Shown: positions 9,136 through 18,396 of the stretch, one piece after another
How positions within the stretch are numbered: the first letter of the stretch is position 1
Layout: each line of letters begins with the position of its first letter
Assembly (NCBI GenBank): GCA_963823245.1
Contig: CAWGKQ010000006.1
Location: 1-64,000, forward strand
Direction: 5' to 3'
DNA length: 64,000 nt
Origin: JAWVFM01 sp963823245
Lineage (GTDB): Bacteria > Actinomycetota > Thermoleophilia > Solirubrobacterales > 70-9
Notes under the pieces: model-generated
Told to the model about the DNA's origin: nothing
Databases searched by the model: none
What the model saw: the letters and a program-made list of their open reading frames with translations, nothing else
Program-made: the position numbers and the translations under genes

Positions 9136-10540
9136 ACGGCGAGTCGAAGACGCCACTGGCGTTGAGCTCGCGCTCGGTCTCGAGCCAGTCGGGCCAGCGG
9201 GGATAGAGCGCTCGGGCCCGCTCCGGCGTGAGCGTGTTGTACTGGCCCCAATGCGGGCGAGCGCCGAGGTCGGCGAGCCGCTCCTCGTAGCCCTCGAGCA
9301 GCGTGTAGCCGCCGCGGCTCCCGTCGACCATGATCAGCTCGATCATCATCGTCGCCCCGCCGTGCATCATCGACGCGAAGGCGCGCGACGGAGCGACGAA
9401 GCGGAGCGAGATCGGCGAGCTGTGGTAGACGCGGTTGGTCCTGCGTCGCTCGGCCGCAATCGCCAGGATCCGGTCGACCGCCTCGAGATGTCGGCCCTCC
9501 TCGAGGCCGACGCCGAGCTCCATCGAGTACGCCGGCAGATGGTTCGCCTCGCCGATGTTGAAGACCTTGTAGGAGACGTTGGCGTAGCCGTCGTCGCACA
9601 TGTCGGCGAGCAGCGAATCGAACCGCCGCGCCATCAGTCCAGGGAGGTGCCGGGCGAGGAAGCGGAGGACGACGCCGGTGATAGGCAGCGAGGACTCGAG
9701 CTCGGTGAGCGGATGGCGTTCGAGCTTGTCCTCGGGGAGCCCAGCCGGCTCCGGGCAGTCTCGCCGCCTGGTCACCAGCGCCCGATGGCGCCCATCGTCG
9801 CCCGCGTAGGGATTGAGGAAGAGCTCGTAGTGATCGCCCTCGCCGAGGACGCCGTCCTCGGTCAGCGTCCCGCGCACCTCCTCCCAGGTGCTGAGCGTGC
9901 GGACCTCGTTGAGCCAGAACTTCTCGCGAACCTCGATCAAGAACGAGTGGACGAGGCCCATGGTCCCGAGGCCGCAGACGGCGGCGTCGAAGTCGCGGTC
10001 GTCCTGGACCAGGCGCAGTGGTCGGCCTCCGAGGCGGTCGCGATCGGTGGGGCCATCGGCCGGCTCGAGTCGCAACACCTCGCCTCCCGAGACGACGAGG
10101 TCCACCGAGCGCACGAGGTCCGGGAACGGGCCGAACGTCAGGCCCGATCCATGAGTCGAGGTCTCGACCACGCCGGCGATCGTCTGGGCGTCGTATCCGC
10201 CCATGTTCGGGAGCGCCAGGCCGAGCCGGTCGAGCTCGGCGTTGAGGGCATAGAGGTGTGTGCCGCCCAGGACCCGCACAAGTTGCGCGTCCCGCGCCTC
10301 CGCTCGCAGCTCGCTGCGGTCGGGAACGCTGACGCCGCCGAGGCGATCGGGGGCGACGAGGTAGCCGTCGGTCAGCGCGATGTCAGACCACGAGTGCCCG
10401 GCGCCGACCGCGCGAACCGTCGTTCCCTCGGACTCGGCGCGCCTGACGAGGTCGATCAGCTCCTCTAGCGACCCCGGGCTGACGATCGCGCGCGGATCGC
10501 AGCTCTGGTTACCGGTGTGGTTGCGCCATGCAGGGCTCAA
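9077..10540 (-). CDS. FAD-linked sugar-lactone oxidase (ALO/gulonolactone oxidase type)
   Basis: This protein of about 487 residues has an N-terminal FAD-binding-4 domain (VSPGSLEELIDLVRRAESEG, AVGAGHSWSDIALTDG, ETSTHGSGLTFG) and a C-terminal D-arabinono-1,4-lactone oxidase domain (ending in PRWPDWLETERELN and FDSPFTRRVG). Family members oxidise aldonolactones or alditols with oxygen or another acceptor. It begins with a TTG that overlaps the TGA of the upstream GMC gene (TTGA), so the two are translated in series. Its end overlaps the convergent membrane-protein gene. The substrate is not predictable; pairing with a GMC enzyme suggests oxidation of a sugar or sterol-like compound. Confidence 0.85.
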   Translation of the reverse strand: MSPAWRNHTGNQSCDPRAIVSPGSLEELIDLVRRAESEGTTVRAVGAGHSWSDIALTDGYLVAPDRLGGVSVPDRSELRAEARDAQLVRVLGGTHLYALNAELDRLGLALPNMGGYDAQTIAGVVETSTHGSGLTFGPFPDLVRSVDLVVSGGEVLRLEPADGPTDRDRLGGRPLRLVQDDRDFDAAVCGLGTMGLVHSFLIEVREKFWLNEVRTLSTWEEVRGTLTEDGVLGEGDHYELFLNPYAGDDGRHRALVTRRRDCPEPAGLPEDKLERHPLTELESSLPITGVVLRFLARHLPGLMARRFDSLLADMCDDGYANVSYKVFNIGEANHLPAYSMELGVGLEEGRHLEAVDRILAIAAERRRTNRVYHSSPISLRFVAPSRAFASMMHGGATMMIELIMVDGSRGGYTLLEGYEERLADLGARPHWGQYNTLTPERARALYPRWPDWLETERELNASGVFDSPFTRRVGIEELGDRVGDRNV

Positions 10541-12099
10541 GACAGCTGTTCGACCAGTCGCGCCGCGCCGCGCTCGGCGAGCGCGGCGATCGTCTTCGAG
10601 GGATTGACTCCGAGCGCGGTGGGGACGATCGAGCCGTCGAGCACGTGTAGGCCGGGATAGCCGTAGACGGCTCCGTGATCGTCGACGACCCCGAGCGAGG
10701 GATCGTCCGCCATCGGGCAGCCGCCGAGCGGGTGAACGGTGGCGAACTTGCTCAGCGGTCCGCCCTTGAGGGCGTAGAACGGCGTCGCCCCGCTGGCCTC
10801 GGCGAGCTCGTGCGCGGTCCGTTCGAGGTCGTCGAACAGCGCCCGGCTTCCGTCCATGCTCCAGCGAACGTCGAGGCGCCTGAAAAGCGGCGTCAACCGC
10901 ATCCGGCCGTCGGCGGCGTCGCGGCCGATCATCAGGAACACCAGCGAGTCGATGTCGGCCTAGCCGCCAGCGAGCCGGAGCTCGCGCGGGTGCATCGGCT
11001 GATCGCTGAGGCCGATGCCGATGAGGGCGTCGCGAAGCCGCAACAGCCACCGTCGCCAGCCGCGGATGACGTTAACCCCCCGCGCGACCTCGAGCAGGAC
11101 GTCGAAGTTCGCCGGCAGCCCGCCGTCGGCGACGATCGCCCTCCGCTCTGCGGTGTAGTCGAGCATGCTCGTCATCACCGGCCCATAGTCGTTGCGGGCG
11201 CCGCGAACGTCGGGCGCGGTCGGGTCGAAGGCGATGCCGAGGGCATCGCCGTTGCCGGAGAAGCGGGTGCCGAGCGCGGGGGAGAGGTCCCGCAGGCGGC
11301 GGCGATTGCCGAACAGGAGTCGCGGTGAGCCGAGGGTCCCAGCGGCGAGGACCACGGTCGGAGCCTCGATGACCCCGCCGCCGCCGTCGTCGAGGTGGTC
11401 GAAGCCGACCCGCCAGGGGTCGCCCGCGCCGGCGGGCGGGATGATCGAGGTCGCCAGGTGCAGAGGGCGGACCTCGGCGCCGTGGGCCTCGGCGCGGGCT
11501 AGGTAGGTGATGTCGACCGTGTTCTTCGCGTGCACCGGACACCCGAGGTCGCAGCGCCCGAGGTTCTCGCAGCCGTCCTGCGGAACGCCGCTGAACGGAT
11601 TCGTCCGCGACTCGCCGAAGTGGACCGCGATCGGCAGCGGCTTCGCCTCGCGACCAGCGTGGCGCCCGGCGGCGGCGAACGCCCGCACCTTGGGCAGCTC
11701 CGGCGCTGCCGGCGTTGCGGTGGGCTCGAGGGCCTCCTCCGTCAGCTCGTACCAGGGGTCGAGCTCGGCGCGGTCGATCGCCGTGGGCCAGCCTTGCTCG
11801 AAGACCTCCGGCGGTGCACGGAGCTGGACGCTCGCGTAGACGAGCGAGCCGCCGCCGACGCCGGCGGCGGTGATCACGGTCAGGTCCTTCATCAGCCGGA
11901 CGTCGAAGAGGCCACCCGGGTTCGCGGACTGGTGCCAGAGCATCGCCGGGGCCTGCGCCGGGTGGTCCGGGAAGTCGTCGCGGCCGAAGCGCCGGCCGCG
12001 CTCGAGGACGCAGACGCGCTTTCCCGCCTCCGCCAGCCTGCAGGCGGCGATTCCGCCACCAAATCCGGACCCGACGATGACGACGTCGTACGATGCCAC
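10537..12099 (-). CDS. GMC-family (cholesterol-oxidase-like) FAD oxidoreductase, interrupted by in-frame TAG
   Basis: This is a FAD-dependent oxidoreductase of the GMC family. The N-terminus has the Rossmann motif GSGFGGGIAACRLAEAGKRV. Later come a phrase with three cysteines (GCENLGRCDLGCPVHAKN) typical of cholesterol-oxidase-like members, and the C-terminal VHPLGGCPMADD with the catalytic-site His. A TAG at 10960-10962 splits the gene, but both halves are in the same frame and read continuously across it (LAGG, stop, ADIDSLVFLMIGRD). So a base substitution, not an indel, interrupts it. It starts with GTG, nine bases after a TAGGGT box, and couples to the lactone oxidase downstream. Confidence 0.8.
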
Positions 12100-12106
12100 C
12101 GCCTTT

Positions 12107-12134
12107 CGACCCTACACGAAAACCGGTAGGGTCG
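12107..12134. promoter_or_regulatory. Divergent inverted repeat with two TAGGGT boxes
   Basis: CGACCCTAC and GTAGGGTCG form a perfect 9-bp inverted repeat around a 10-base loop between the GMC and TIR genes. Each arm contains TAGGGT read outward; the one at 12109-12114 is nine bases before the GMC GTG. It can be read as two back-to-back -10 boxes or as an operator. GTAGGGTCG recurs at 8046-8054 before the membrane-protein gene. Confidence 0.5.
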
Positions 12135-12167
12135 GGACGGGGTCAAGGCCAAAGGTTCTGGGCCACC

Positions 12168-14833
12168 GTGGCAGACGTCTTCATCTCCTACTCCCGCCCA
12201 GACGGGGAGTTCGTTCATCGGCTCCACGACGCACTCAAGGCCGCGGGCAAGGAGGTATGGGTCGACTTCGAAGACATCGCGCCCGCCTCACCCTGGGCCC
12301 GGGTCGTCACCGAGGCGATCGGCGCGTGCGAGGCCTTCGTCTTCGTGATCAGTCCCGACTCGGTGGGCTCGGCCGCAATGCCAGGTCGAGCTCGAGCACG
12401 CGATAGCCTCAACAAACGGATCGTCCCGTTGCATTTCCGGGCGACCGAGCCGCGGGCGATGCCCGAGCCTCTCTCCGCCCACAACTGGGTCCCTCAGATC
12501 GGACTCTTCGACGACGACTTCGAGATCGCGTTCAGACCCTGATCAACGCGATCGAGACCGACCTCGAGTGGGTCAGGGAGCACACCCGCTGGGGCGAGAA
12601 GGCAGCCGAGTGGGAGGAGAACGGACACGACAAGAGCTTCCTGCTCTCCGGCGCCGAGCTGCGGGACGCGGAGACATGGCTCGCGGCAAGCCCGACAAGG
12701 AGCCGGCCCCGACCGAGGCGCAGGGCAAGCTCGTCCTCGAGAGCCGGCGTCGGTGACCGCCGGCTGCGGCTGATGGGGCGCTCGTGTCGGCCGCACTCGT
12801 GATTGCGTCGGGCTCCTGATCGTCGCACTCATCCAGCGGCAGTCGGCGATCGACAGCAAGGAGACCGCCCAGTCGCGGGAGCTGGCGGCGAAGGCGGAGG
12901 CAAGCCTCGGGTCCGATCCGTCGGTGAGCGTCGCGCAGGCGCTCCAGGCGCTCGACATCCACCACACTGACCAGGCCGAGGCATCGCTGCGCGACGCGCT
13001 TCCCAGGCTCCAGCTCCGCAGGATCGTCGCTGCCGCGGCCGGTCTACAGGGTCGCCTGGAGCGCGAGGGGGCCGTTCGCGACCGCGGACGACCGCGGGCG
13101 GGTGAGCCTCTGGAACACCCACACCCCAAGGTCACGAGGACGTGGCAGTTCACCGCTCGTGGCAGGGCACGGTCGCCCTCAGCCCCGACGGCCGCGAGGT
13201 CGCGGTCGCCGCCGGCGGCAAGACGGCGAACCTCCTGTTCGTCGGCGGCGGCCGAAGCGTGATCCCCCTGCATCATCACGAGGCCGTGAACGACGTCGCC
13301 TTCAACGATCGCGGCGACGAGGTCGTCACCGCCAGCCAGGACGGCCGGGCGAGGATCTGGGACGCCGCCGACGGGAGGCCAATCGCGGCGCTCAGGCGCA
13401 CCGGACTCGGGCCGCTCACGGCCGCCGCATTCGGCGCCGGCGGACGGGAGGTGGCGACGGCCGGGAGCGACGGGAAGACGAGGGTCTGGGACGCCGCCAG
13501 CGGGGACGAGGTGGGAGTGGTGGGCGAGCGTCGGGCGCGGTCGCCGACGTCGCCTTCAGCCACAACGGCAAGCGCATCCTCACCGCGGGCGTCGACTTCG
13601 ATGCGAGGATCCAAGGGGCAGCAAGGCCGGGCCGCCGGGGATGCTCAGCGGCCACATCGGCGCCGTCCACAGCGGCGCGTTCAGCCCAAACGACAGCAAG
13701 GTGGTGACCTCGAGCGCGGATGGAACGGCGGTGGTCTGGGATGTCTCCACCGGGGAGGAGCTGAACATGTTGAGCGGTGATACGGGCCCGTCCTCGCGGC
13801 CGCGTTCGACCCGAGCGCGAGCGGGCGCGGTCCTGACCGCCAGCTACGACCGCACCGCAAGGATCTGGGCCGCCGCAAGCGAGGAGGCAGAAGACACCCT
13901 GCGCATCGGCTGAGGCGACCGTGAACTCGGCGTCGTTCAGCCCGGACGGCAAGAAGGTCGTGACGGCGACAAGGACGGCAAGGTGAGATCTCGTACACCG
14001 CCGCGCCGGGCGGACCGCGATCAGCCGGAAGCTCGTCCCGTCAACACCGCCGAGTTCAGCCCCGACGGGCGCCGGATCTTGGTCGCGAGCCAGGATGGCG
14101 CGGCGGCGATCTGGAGCGCCCGGACCACCGGACCCACCGGTTCCCGGTCCAGCTCGACGGAGACGGAGAGCCGGTGCGGGACGCGTCGTTCAGCCGCGAC
14201 GGCAAGGAGGCCGTGACCGCCAACCTCGGCGGCGCGCGATCGTCTGCGATGCCGCGACGGGGAACCGGATTGAGTATTTCGCGTACCGGGCGCCGTCATC
14301 AACAGCGCCACCTTAAGCCCCAACGGAAAGGAGGTCGCGACCGCGAGCAGTGACGGAAGGGCGAGGATCTGGAGGATGGGGAGGCGGCAGCCGATCCAGA
14401 CCCGGGTCACGTCGGGCCCGTCCTGGATGCGGCGTTCAGCCCGGGCGGGACGGGTCGTAACCGGCGGAGCGGACCGGACGGTGAGGATCTGGAACCTCGC
14501 GGGCGCGAGATGGGCGAGCCGTTGACCGGCCACGCCGGCCCGGTCTACTCGGTCGCCTTCGACCGCGCCGGGAACAAGGTCCTGAGCGCGAGCGCGGATG
14601 GCACGGCGCGGATCTGGAGCGTCGCCGGCGGTCGCGAGCTGACGGCCCTCGGTCTCGGCGTCCGGCTCGATGGCGCCGCCTTCAGCCCCGACGGGAGGCG
14701 GGTGGTGACGGCGGGGTCGACCGGCGAGGCGACGATCTGGTCGACCGAGCTGTCGGGCCCGCTGCCGCGGATCGAGCGGATCGCCCGTGCGCGCTTGGCG
14801 AGGATCGGCGGAGGTGCCGCGACGGGAAGGTGA
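12168..14833 (+). CDS. TIR - transmembrane - WD40 protein, heavily frameshifted
   Basis: This second TIR-WD40 gene starts GTG 12168 with the TIR strand ADVFISYSRPDGEFVHRLHD, followed by KEVWVDFEDIAP and FVFVISPDSVGSA; a CQVELEHAIAS phrase continues out of frame at 12378-12412. After the TIR come a conserved helical linker (SFLLSGAELRDAETWLAA, PTEAQGKLVLESRRR), a hydrophobic helix near 12780-12835, a helix (SRELAAKAEASLGSDPSVSV), and WD40 blades (GDEVVTASQDGRARIWDAA, KVVTSSADGTAVVWD, KVLSASADGTARIWS) up to 14833. At least eight frame breaks are needed to read it through. The architecture matches the gene at 3048, but the sequences are clearly diverged. It lies just before the RyR and SLATT genes. 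Confidence 0.7.
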
Positions 14834-14926
14834 GCACGCGGTCGCGCGGGCGGTGGCGTAGTCTGGGCCGAGCTTCGATGACGTCGGCTGAGGAAAAGGG
14901 GCCCGCGAGGGCGCGGCACGATCGAG

Positions 14927-15382
14927 GTGCTCGCCCGCGCGATGCACGAGAACTACGTCCGCAAGCAGCAGACGAAGGGCGATGGCCCGGGCTCGAATCC
15001 GTCGCTCGTTCCCTGGGAGGAGGCCGACGAGAGCCTGAAGGCGTCGAACAGGCGCTTCGCGGAGGGCATCGGCGAGAAGCTCGAGGCCGCCGGCTGCGCC
15101 CTGCGGCCGGCGTCGCCCGGAAATGCGACCGAGCCGGCCTTTCGATTCAGCGATCGGGAGGTCGAGGACCTGGCCCGGATCGAGCACCAACGCTGGATGT
15201 CTGATCTGCAGCGCGACGGCTGGCGGATCGGGGAGGTCAAGGACGCGGCGACGAGGGAGCATCCGCTGCTGGTCGAGTGGGCCGATCTCTCGGAGGCCGA
15301 CCGCGACAAGGATCGCGAGGCTGTCCGCAACCTGCCCAACATGCTGCTCGAGGCCGGGTTCGAGATCGAGCGGGTGCGGTGA
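14927..15382 (+). CDS. RyR-domain protein
   Basis: This protein of about 151 residues consists of a bacterial RyR (ryanodine-receptor repeat) domain. The first half has LARAMHENYVRKQQ, PWEEADESLKASNRRFAEGI and GEKLEAAGC; the second has LARIEHQRWMSDLQRDGWRIG, HPLLVEWADLSEADRDKDRE and LPNMLLEAGFEIERV. In prokaryotes RyR domains are thought to bind nucleotides or nucleotide-derived signals, often in defence or conflict loci. The GTG at 14927 is the safe start; an ATG at 14878 (MTSAEEKG) would fit if a base is missing near 14910. Its stop overlaps the next start (GTGA), so it is coupled to the SLATT gene. The function in this locus is inferred. Confidence 0.8.
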   Translation: MLARAMHENYVRKQQTKGDGPGSNPSLVPWEEADESLKASNRRFAEGIGEKLEAAGCALRPASPGNATEPAFRFSDREVEDLARIEHQRWMSDLQRDGWRIGEVKDAATREHPLLVEWADLSEADRDKDREAVRNLPNMLLEAGFEIERVR

Positions 15383-15822
15383 CCGCGAACGCCAGTCGCG
15401 ACGGGTCACCGGTCTGGGCCTGGCTCGAGGAGCAGATCGCGTGGTACGACGCGAAGAGCGAGCGCAACCAGCGGCGCTTCAAGCAGCTCAAGGTCTGCCA
15501 GATCGTCCTCGCGGCGGCGATCCCGGTTGCCGCCGCGGCGTCGGCGCCGGACTGGGCGCTCGGCGCGGCCGGCGGGGTGATCGTGGTTCTGGAGGGAATC
15601 CAGCAGCTCCAGCAGTACCAGCAGAACTGGACCGCCTATCGCTCGACGTGCGAACGATTGCGGCACGAGCGGCTCCTGTTCGAGGCTCACGGCGGCCCCT
15701 ACGCCCTCGCCCCCAACGCCACGGCGCTCCTCGCGGAGCGGGTCGAGGCCGTCGTCTCCAAGGAGCACGAGGCGTGGGTGACCCACCGCGAGGAGACGGA
15801 CCGGGGCTCGGAGGGCGGCTAG
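15379..15822 (+). CDS. SLATT-type (DUF4231) two-TM protein
   Basis: This 147-residue protein matches the DUF4231/SLATT pattern: an N-terminal helix (WAWLEEQIAWYDAKSERNQ), two membrane helices close together (residues about 39-76, VCQIVLAAAIPVAAAASA and AAGGVIVVLEGIQQL), then QYQQNWTAYRSTCERLRHERL, FEAHGGPYAL and LAERVEAVVSKEHEAW. SLATT proteins are predicted pore-forming effectors in nucleotide-signalling defence systems. Its GTG start overlaps the RyR stop by four bases, so the two should be made together. It ends four bases before the convergent protease gene. Confidence 0.8.
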   Translation: MTANASRDGSPVWAWLEEQIAWYDAKSERNQRRFKQLKVCQIVLAAAIPVAAAASAPDWALGAAGGVIVVLEGIQQLQQYQQNWTAYRSTCERLRHERLLFEAHGGPYALAPNATALLAERVEAVVSKEHEAWVTHREETDRGSEGG

Positions 15823-15826
15823 GTCT

Positions 15827-16592
15827 CTACTCGATCGAGCGGATAGTCCACAGGTCCGACGCCAGCGTCGACTGCAGCAGGTACGGGTACGGCATCGTGA
15901 AGTAGCCGTCCATTCCCCATTGCGCTCCCCATGAGTTGCGGACGATGAACCACTGGCTGCCCTCCTCGTAACCGACCGCTAGCACCGCGTGGCCACCGAG
16001 CTGCTTCTCGCCGGCCCGCGGAATGTCAAGGTGGCCGCTCTTTGCCACCTCCTGACTCTCGAAGCTCTCGTAGACAACGAAGCCGAAGACGAACGGAAAG
16101 CCCTCAGCGAGGCAGCCTTTGAGCTCGTTCAGGGTCTGCGAGACCCGCAGGTAGCGGATCGCCTGGTGCTGGGAGGCCTCGGTGTAGGCAGGCTTCGCTC
16201 GGCTTGTCGCGGAACTTGTCGATGTCGTAGGGCCAGGTGGCCTCCTTGCAGGCGCCCTGGTTGGCCACCGACTTGACGCCGTCTCGGATCTCGGCCCCGT
16301 CGTCGGAGTCGACGCTGCCCTCGATCTCGCGCTCGTTGTAGTAGATGAACAGCCGGGAGGGAGTGAACGGGCTCGCCTGCCCCTGCTTGATCTGGTCGAA
16401 CTCGAGCGCCCCACCGATCGCGTTCGCGGTGCAGCTGCCGAGCTGCCCCTGGTCGTAGATAGGCGGGCACTGCTGCCGGAGGTCGACCTTGTCCGGCAGC
16501 TCCTCGAGCGCCGCCGGCGGCGCCGCGTAGCGCAGGTCGCGACCGTCCGGCATGTCGGGCCGCCACCCGTACCCCTGAATCTTGCGCGCCAT
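15827..16592 (-). CDS. Papain-like C1 peptidase, one frameshift
   Basis: This is a cysteine protease with the papain triad in order: Cys in YDQGQLGSCTANAIGGALE, His in GGHAVLAVGYEE and Asn in VRNSWGAQWGMDGYF. The start MARKIQGYGWRPDMPDGRD gives about 255 residues and no signal peptide, as in many actinobacterial C1 peptidases, so it may be cytoplasmic. One frame break near 16188 (after DKPSEA, resuming YTEASQHQAIRYL) splits it. Convergence with the RyR-SLATT pair at a four-base spacing makes a shared role possible but not shown. Confidence 0.8.
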
Positions 16593-16599
16593 CCCGAGC

Positions 16600-17002
16600 A
16601 CACTCCTTCCCGGATCCATCCTCCACCCGGACGGCGCCGCGGTCAGATAGATCCGGACTGAAGGGCCGCGGCGCCGGTCGCGCCTACCCTCACCCTCTCA
16701 CCACCGCCTTGGTCCTGTCAAGCCAGACGACCCACGCGCGAGGCGTACGCAACGCTAGCCGGCCGTCACCCTCGCCCCCGCCAGCGCATCGTGAGTCAGG
16801 TGACGGTTCTCGTCCGCCGGCGCACCATCAGCCCGCTCGCCGCCGAGCGTGGCCGATAACGTCGCCGAAGGAGCGGTACGTCTCCGGGTCTTCGGGCTCC
16901 ACGGTGGCAAGAACATCCGCTTAGCGGACGCCCAACTCGCTCCGGACTCCTCAGGCAGCCTGAATCAGACCACCGACATACGCCTTCCGACAGGCACGCA
17001 GG
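16600..17002. other. Gene-poor spacer with weak fragments
   Basis: No intact gene is visible. A minus-strand phrase (PEDPETYRSFGDVIGHARRR, about 16848-16910) ends in a stop and looks like the C-terminal end of an unidentified protein. Confidence 0.35.
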
Positions 17003-17080
17003 GCTGGCGGCAAACGCGGCGTCGAGGGCATCACCCATCGTCTTCGATCCGCCGTGCATCGCATCGACCGAGTACGGCGG
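17003..17080 (-). pseudogene. Metallophosphoesterase fragment
   Basis: The fragment PPYSVDAMHGGSKTMGDALD, continuing AAFAAS, matches residues about 223-247 of the metallophosphoesterase at 6046-7101 with one difference. Neither the metal motifs before it nor the GHVHDYQR after it are present. It directly abuts the broken VOC gene, so the two were joined by recombination or misassembly. Confidence 0.65.
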
Positions 17081-17088
17081 TAGGGGGG

Positions 17089-17265
17089 TCAGGACGTCAT
17101 GGTTTCTCGCCATGCGCCCGACAAGGCGCCCACGTCGACGAACGCCATCCTGGCGCCAGCCCGGCCGCGCAGCTCGAACTCGAAGAAGCGTCCATACCAG
17201 GCGATCGCTTGCTCGACGTCGCCGACCTCGAGCGCAACGTGGTTGATTCCGATGAGCTGCGCCAT
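17089..17265 (-). pseudogene. VOC (glyoxalase/bleomycin-resistance) N-terminal fragment
   Basis: The fragment opens MAQLIGINHVALEVGDVEQA, IAWYGRFFEFELRGR, GARMAFVDVG, the first beta-alpha-beta-beta-beta unit of a vicinal-oxygen-chelate protein with its metal-ligand His (INHVAL). It then loses similarity and stops at 17089, where metallophosphoesterase sequence begins. The second half of the fold is absent, so it should not be active. Confidence 0.65.
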
Positions 17266-17388
17266 CGCAACCGACCCTATAGCTGCACCTCCGGGTCTGC
17301 AGGTCCTCGGCCTGCCCATGAAACACGGCCTACGGCTACGGTCGAAAGAAACTCGTGCCGCGCAGCCCAAGGCGTCCGCTCGCGGGCC

Positions 17389-17394
17389 TAGGGT
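17389..17394 (+). promoter_or_regulatory. -10-like TAGGGT box, leaderless type
   Basis: TAGGGT ends six bases before the GTG start of the nuclease gene, with no room for a ribosome-binding site. Confidence 0.5.
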
Positions 17395-17400
17395 CGGACT

Positions 17401-18396
17401 GTGGGCTCTCCCGATTGGCTAGCTCCGCCCGCCTCGGCAAAGGAGCGCAGGCTGAAGCGGCTGATCGCCAACTCGCCATCCCTGCTTCCCGGTGTCGACG
17501 AACGGCGGACGGCAGTGGCAACGGAGGTCGGGATGCCAGGGGCCGGTTCTGCCGACGTCGTCGTGGTCGATGCGGAGGGCGAGATCGCGATTGTCGAGTG
17601 CAAGTTGGCCAAGAACCCCGAAATGCGCCGCTGGGTGATCGGCCAATTGTTCGAGTACGCCGCTGCACTCTGGAAGCTCGATATCGAAGACTTCGAGCGG
17701 AGCCTCGCGGCCAGCCGCACCGCGGAAACTAAGCCGTTCAAGGACCGCGCGCGCTGGAAGGAGGCGACCTTTCGTCGCGCCGTCTCCCAGAACCTCGATG
17801 CCGGTACCTTCCGACTGATCATCGCCGTCGATGAGATCACGGAAAGGTTGAAACGAACCGTGGTGTTCATCAACAGCCTTACGCCGCCTGAGGTTCGGTT
17901 CTTGGCGCTGGAGCTGCGCCGCGCTGGGGAGAAGGGAGCCAAGCTCCCGGTGCCGGCGGTCTATGGCGACGACCCCGCGGAGATCGGCCCCGTCATGCCC
18001 ACTTGGCCACCCGATAGATGGACATTGATGGCCATCCTTCAAGACGCGGATGCCGCCCGCGCCGCGGCAGGCCTTCTCGACTGGGCGGAAGATGTTGAGC
18101 CGCTGCTCGGCATCCGCTACACGCAGAGCGGCGACGCGGTTATCGAGACTCCCGGCGGCAGGCTCTTCAGGATCGCCCACGACGGGGAGATCCGAGTGTC
18201 GAGTCGCACGCTCATTGCCGACGGCGACTCCTGGGACGACGAACGCATCAAGACGTTCGTCAAGGACCTGGACGAGATCGGATTCAGGCTCCAAGGCAAC
18301 CGGCCAAGAGCGCCCCTTGAGTGTCTAGCCGACGAAGGCAAACGCGAACAGTTTCTTGCCTTGATGGAGCAGGTTCCAGAGACGCTGACCGGATGA
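17401..18396 (+). CDS. PD-(D/E)XK nuclease-like protein
   Basis: This 331-residue protein has a nuclease-like N-terminal half. Residues 50-70 read SADVVVVDAEGEIAIVECKL, placing Asp52, Glu66 and Lys68 as the D-(X)n-E-X-K metal site, followed by RRWVIGQLFEYAAALW, the helix usual in DUF91/NucS-like and related endonucleases. The C-terminal half (TWPPDRWTLMAIL, GRLFRIAHDGEIRVSS) is not recognised and may recognise DNA or another partner. The start is a leaderless GTG at 17401. It is alone at the edge of the accessory region, close to a tRNA-Ser scar, which is a usual place for restriction or defence nucleases. The DNA target is unknown. Confidence 0.75.
   Translation: MGSPDWLAPPASAKERRLKRLIANSPSLLPGVDERRTAVATEVGMPGAGSADVVVVDAEGEIAIVECKLAKNPEMRRWVIGQLFEYAAALWKLDIEDFERSLAASRTAETKPFKDRARWKEATFRRAVSQNLDAGTFRLIIAVDEITERLKRTVVFINSLTPPEVRFLALELRRAGEKGAKLPVPAVYGDDPAEIGPVMPTWPPDRWTLMAILQDADAARAAAGLLDWAEDVEPLLGIRYTQSGDAVIETPGGRLFRIAHDGEIRVSSRTLIADGDSWDDERIKTFVKDLDEIGFRLQGNRPRAPLECLADEGKREQFLALMEQVPETLTG

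Noticed and set aside
9138..10468. Long plus-strand open frame after the membrane protein
   Set aside because: It lies opposite the well-conserved lactone oxidase gene and has no recognisable domain.
10960..10962. TAG recoded as pyrrolysine or another amino acid
   Set aside because: No pyl genes or other recoding signals are in view, and one substitution explains it.
10541..11050. Minus-strand extension in front of the lactone oxidase
   Set aside because: It lies in the wrong frame inside the GMC gene; the TTGA overlap gives a better start.
15827..16592. C1 protease as an established member of the RyR-SLATT operon
   Set aside because: It is on the opposite strand; proximity alone is not proof, so it is only mentioned as a possible partner.
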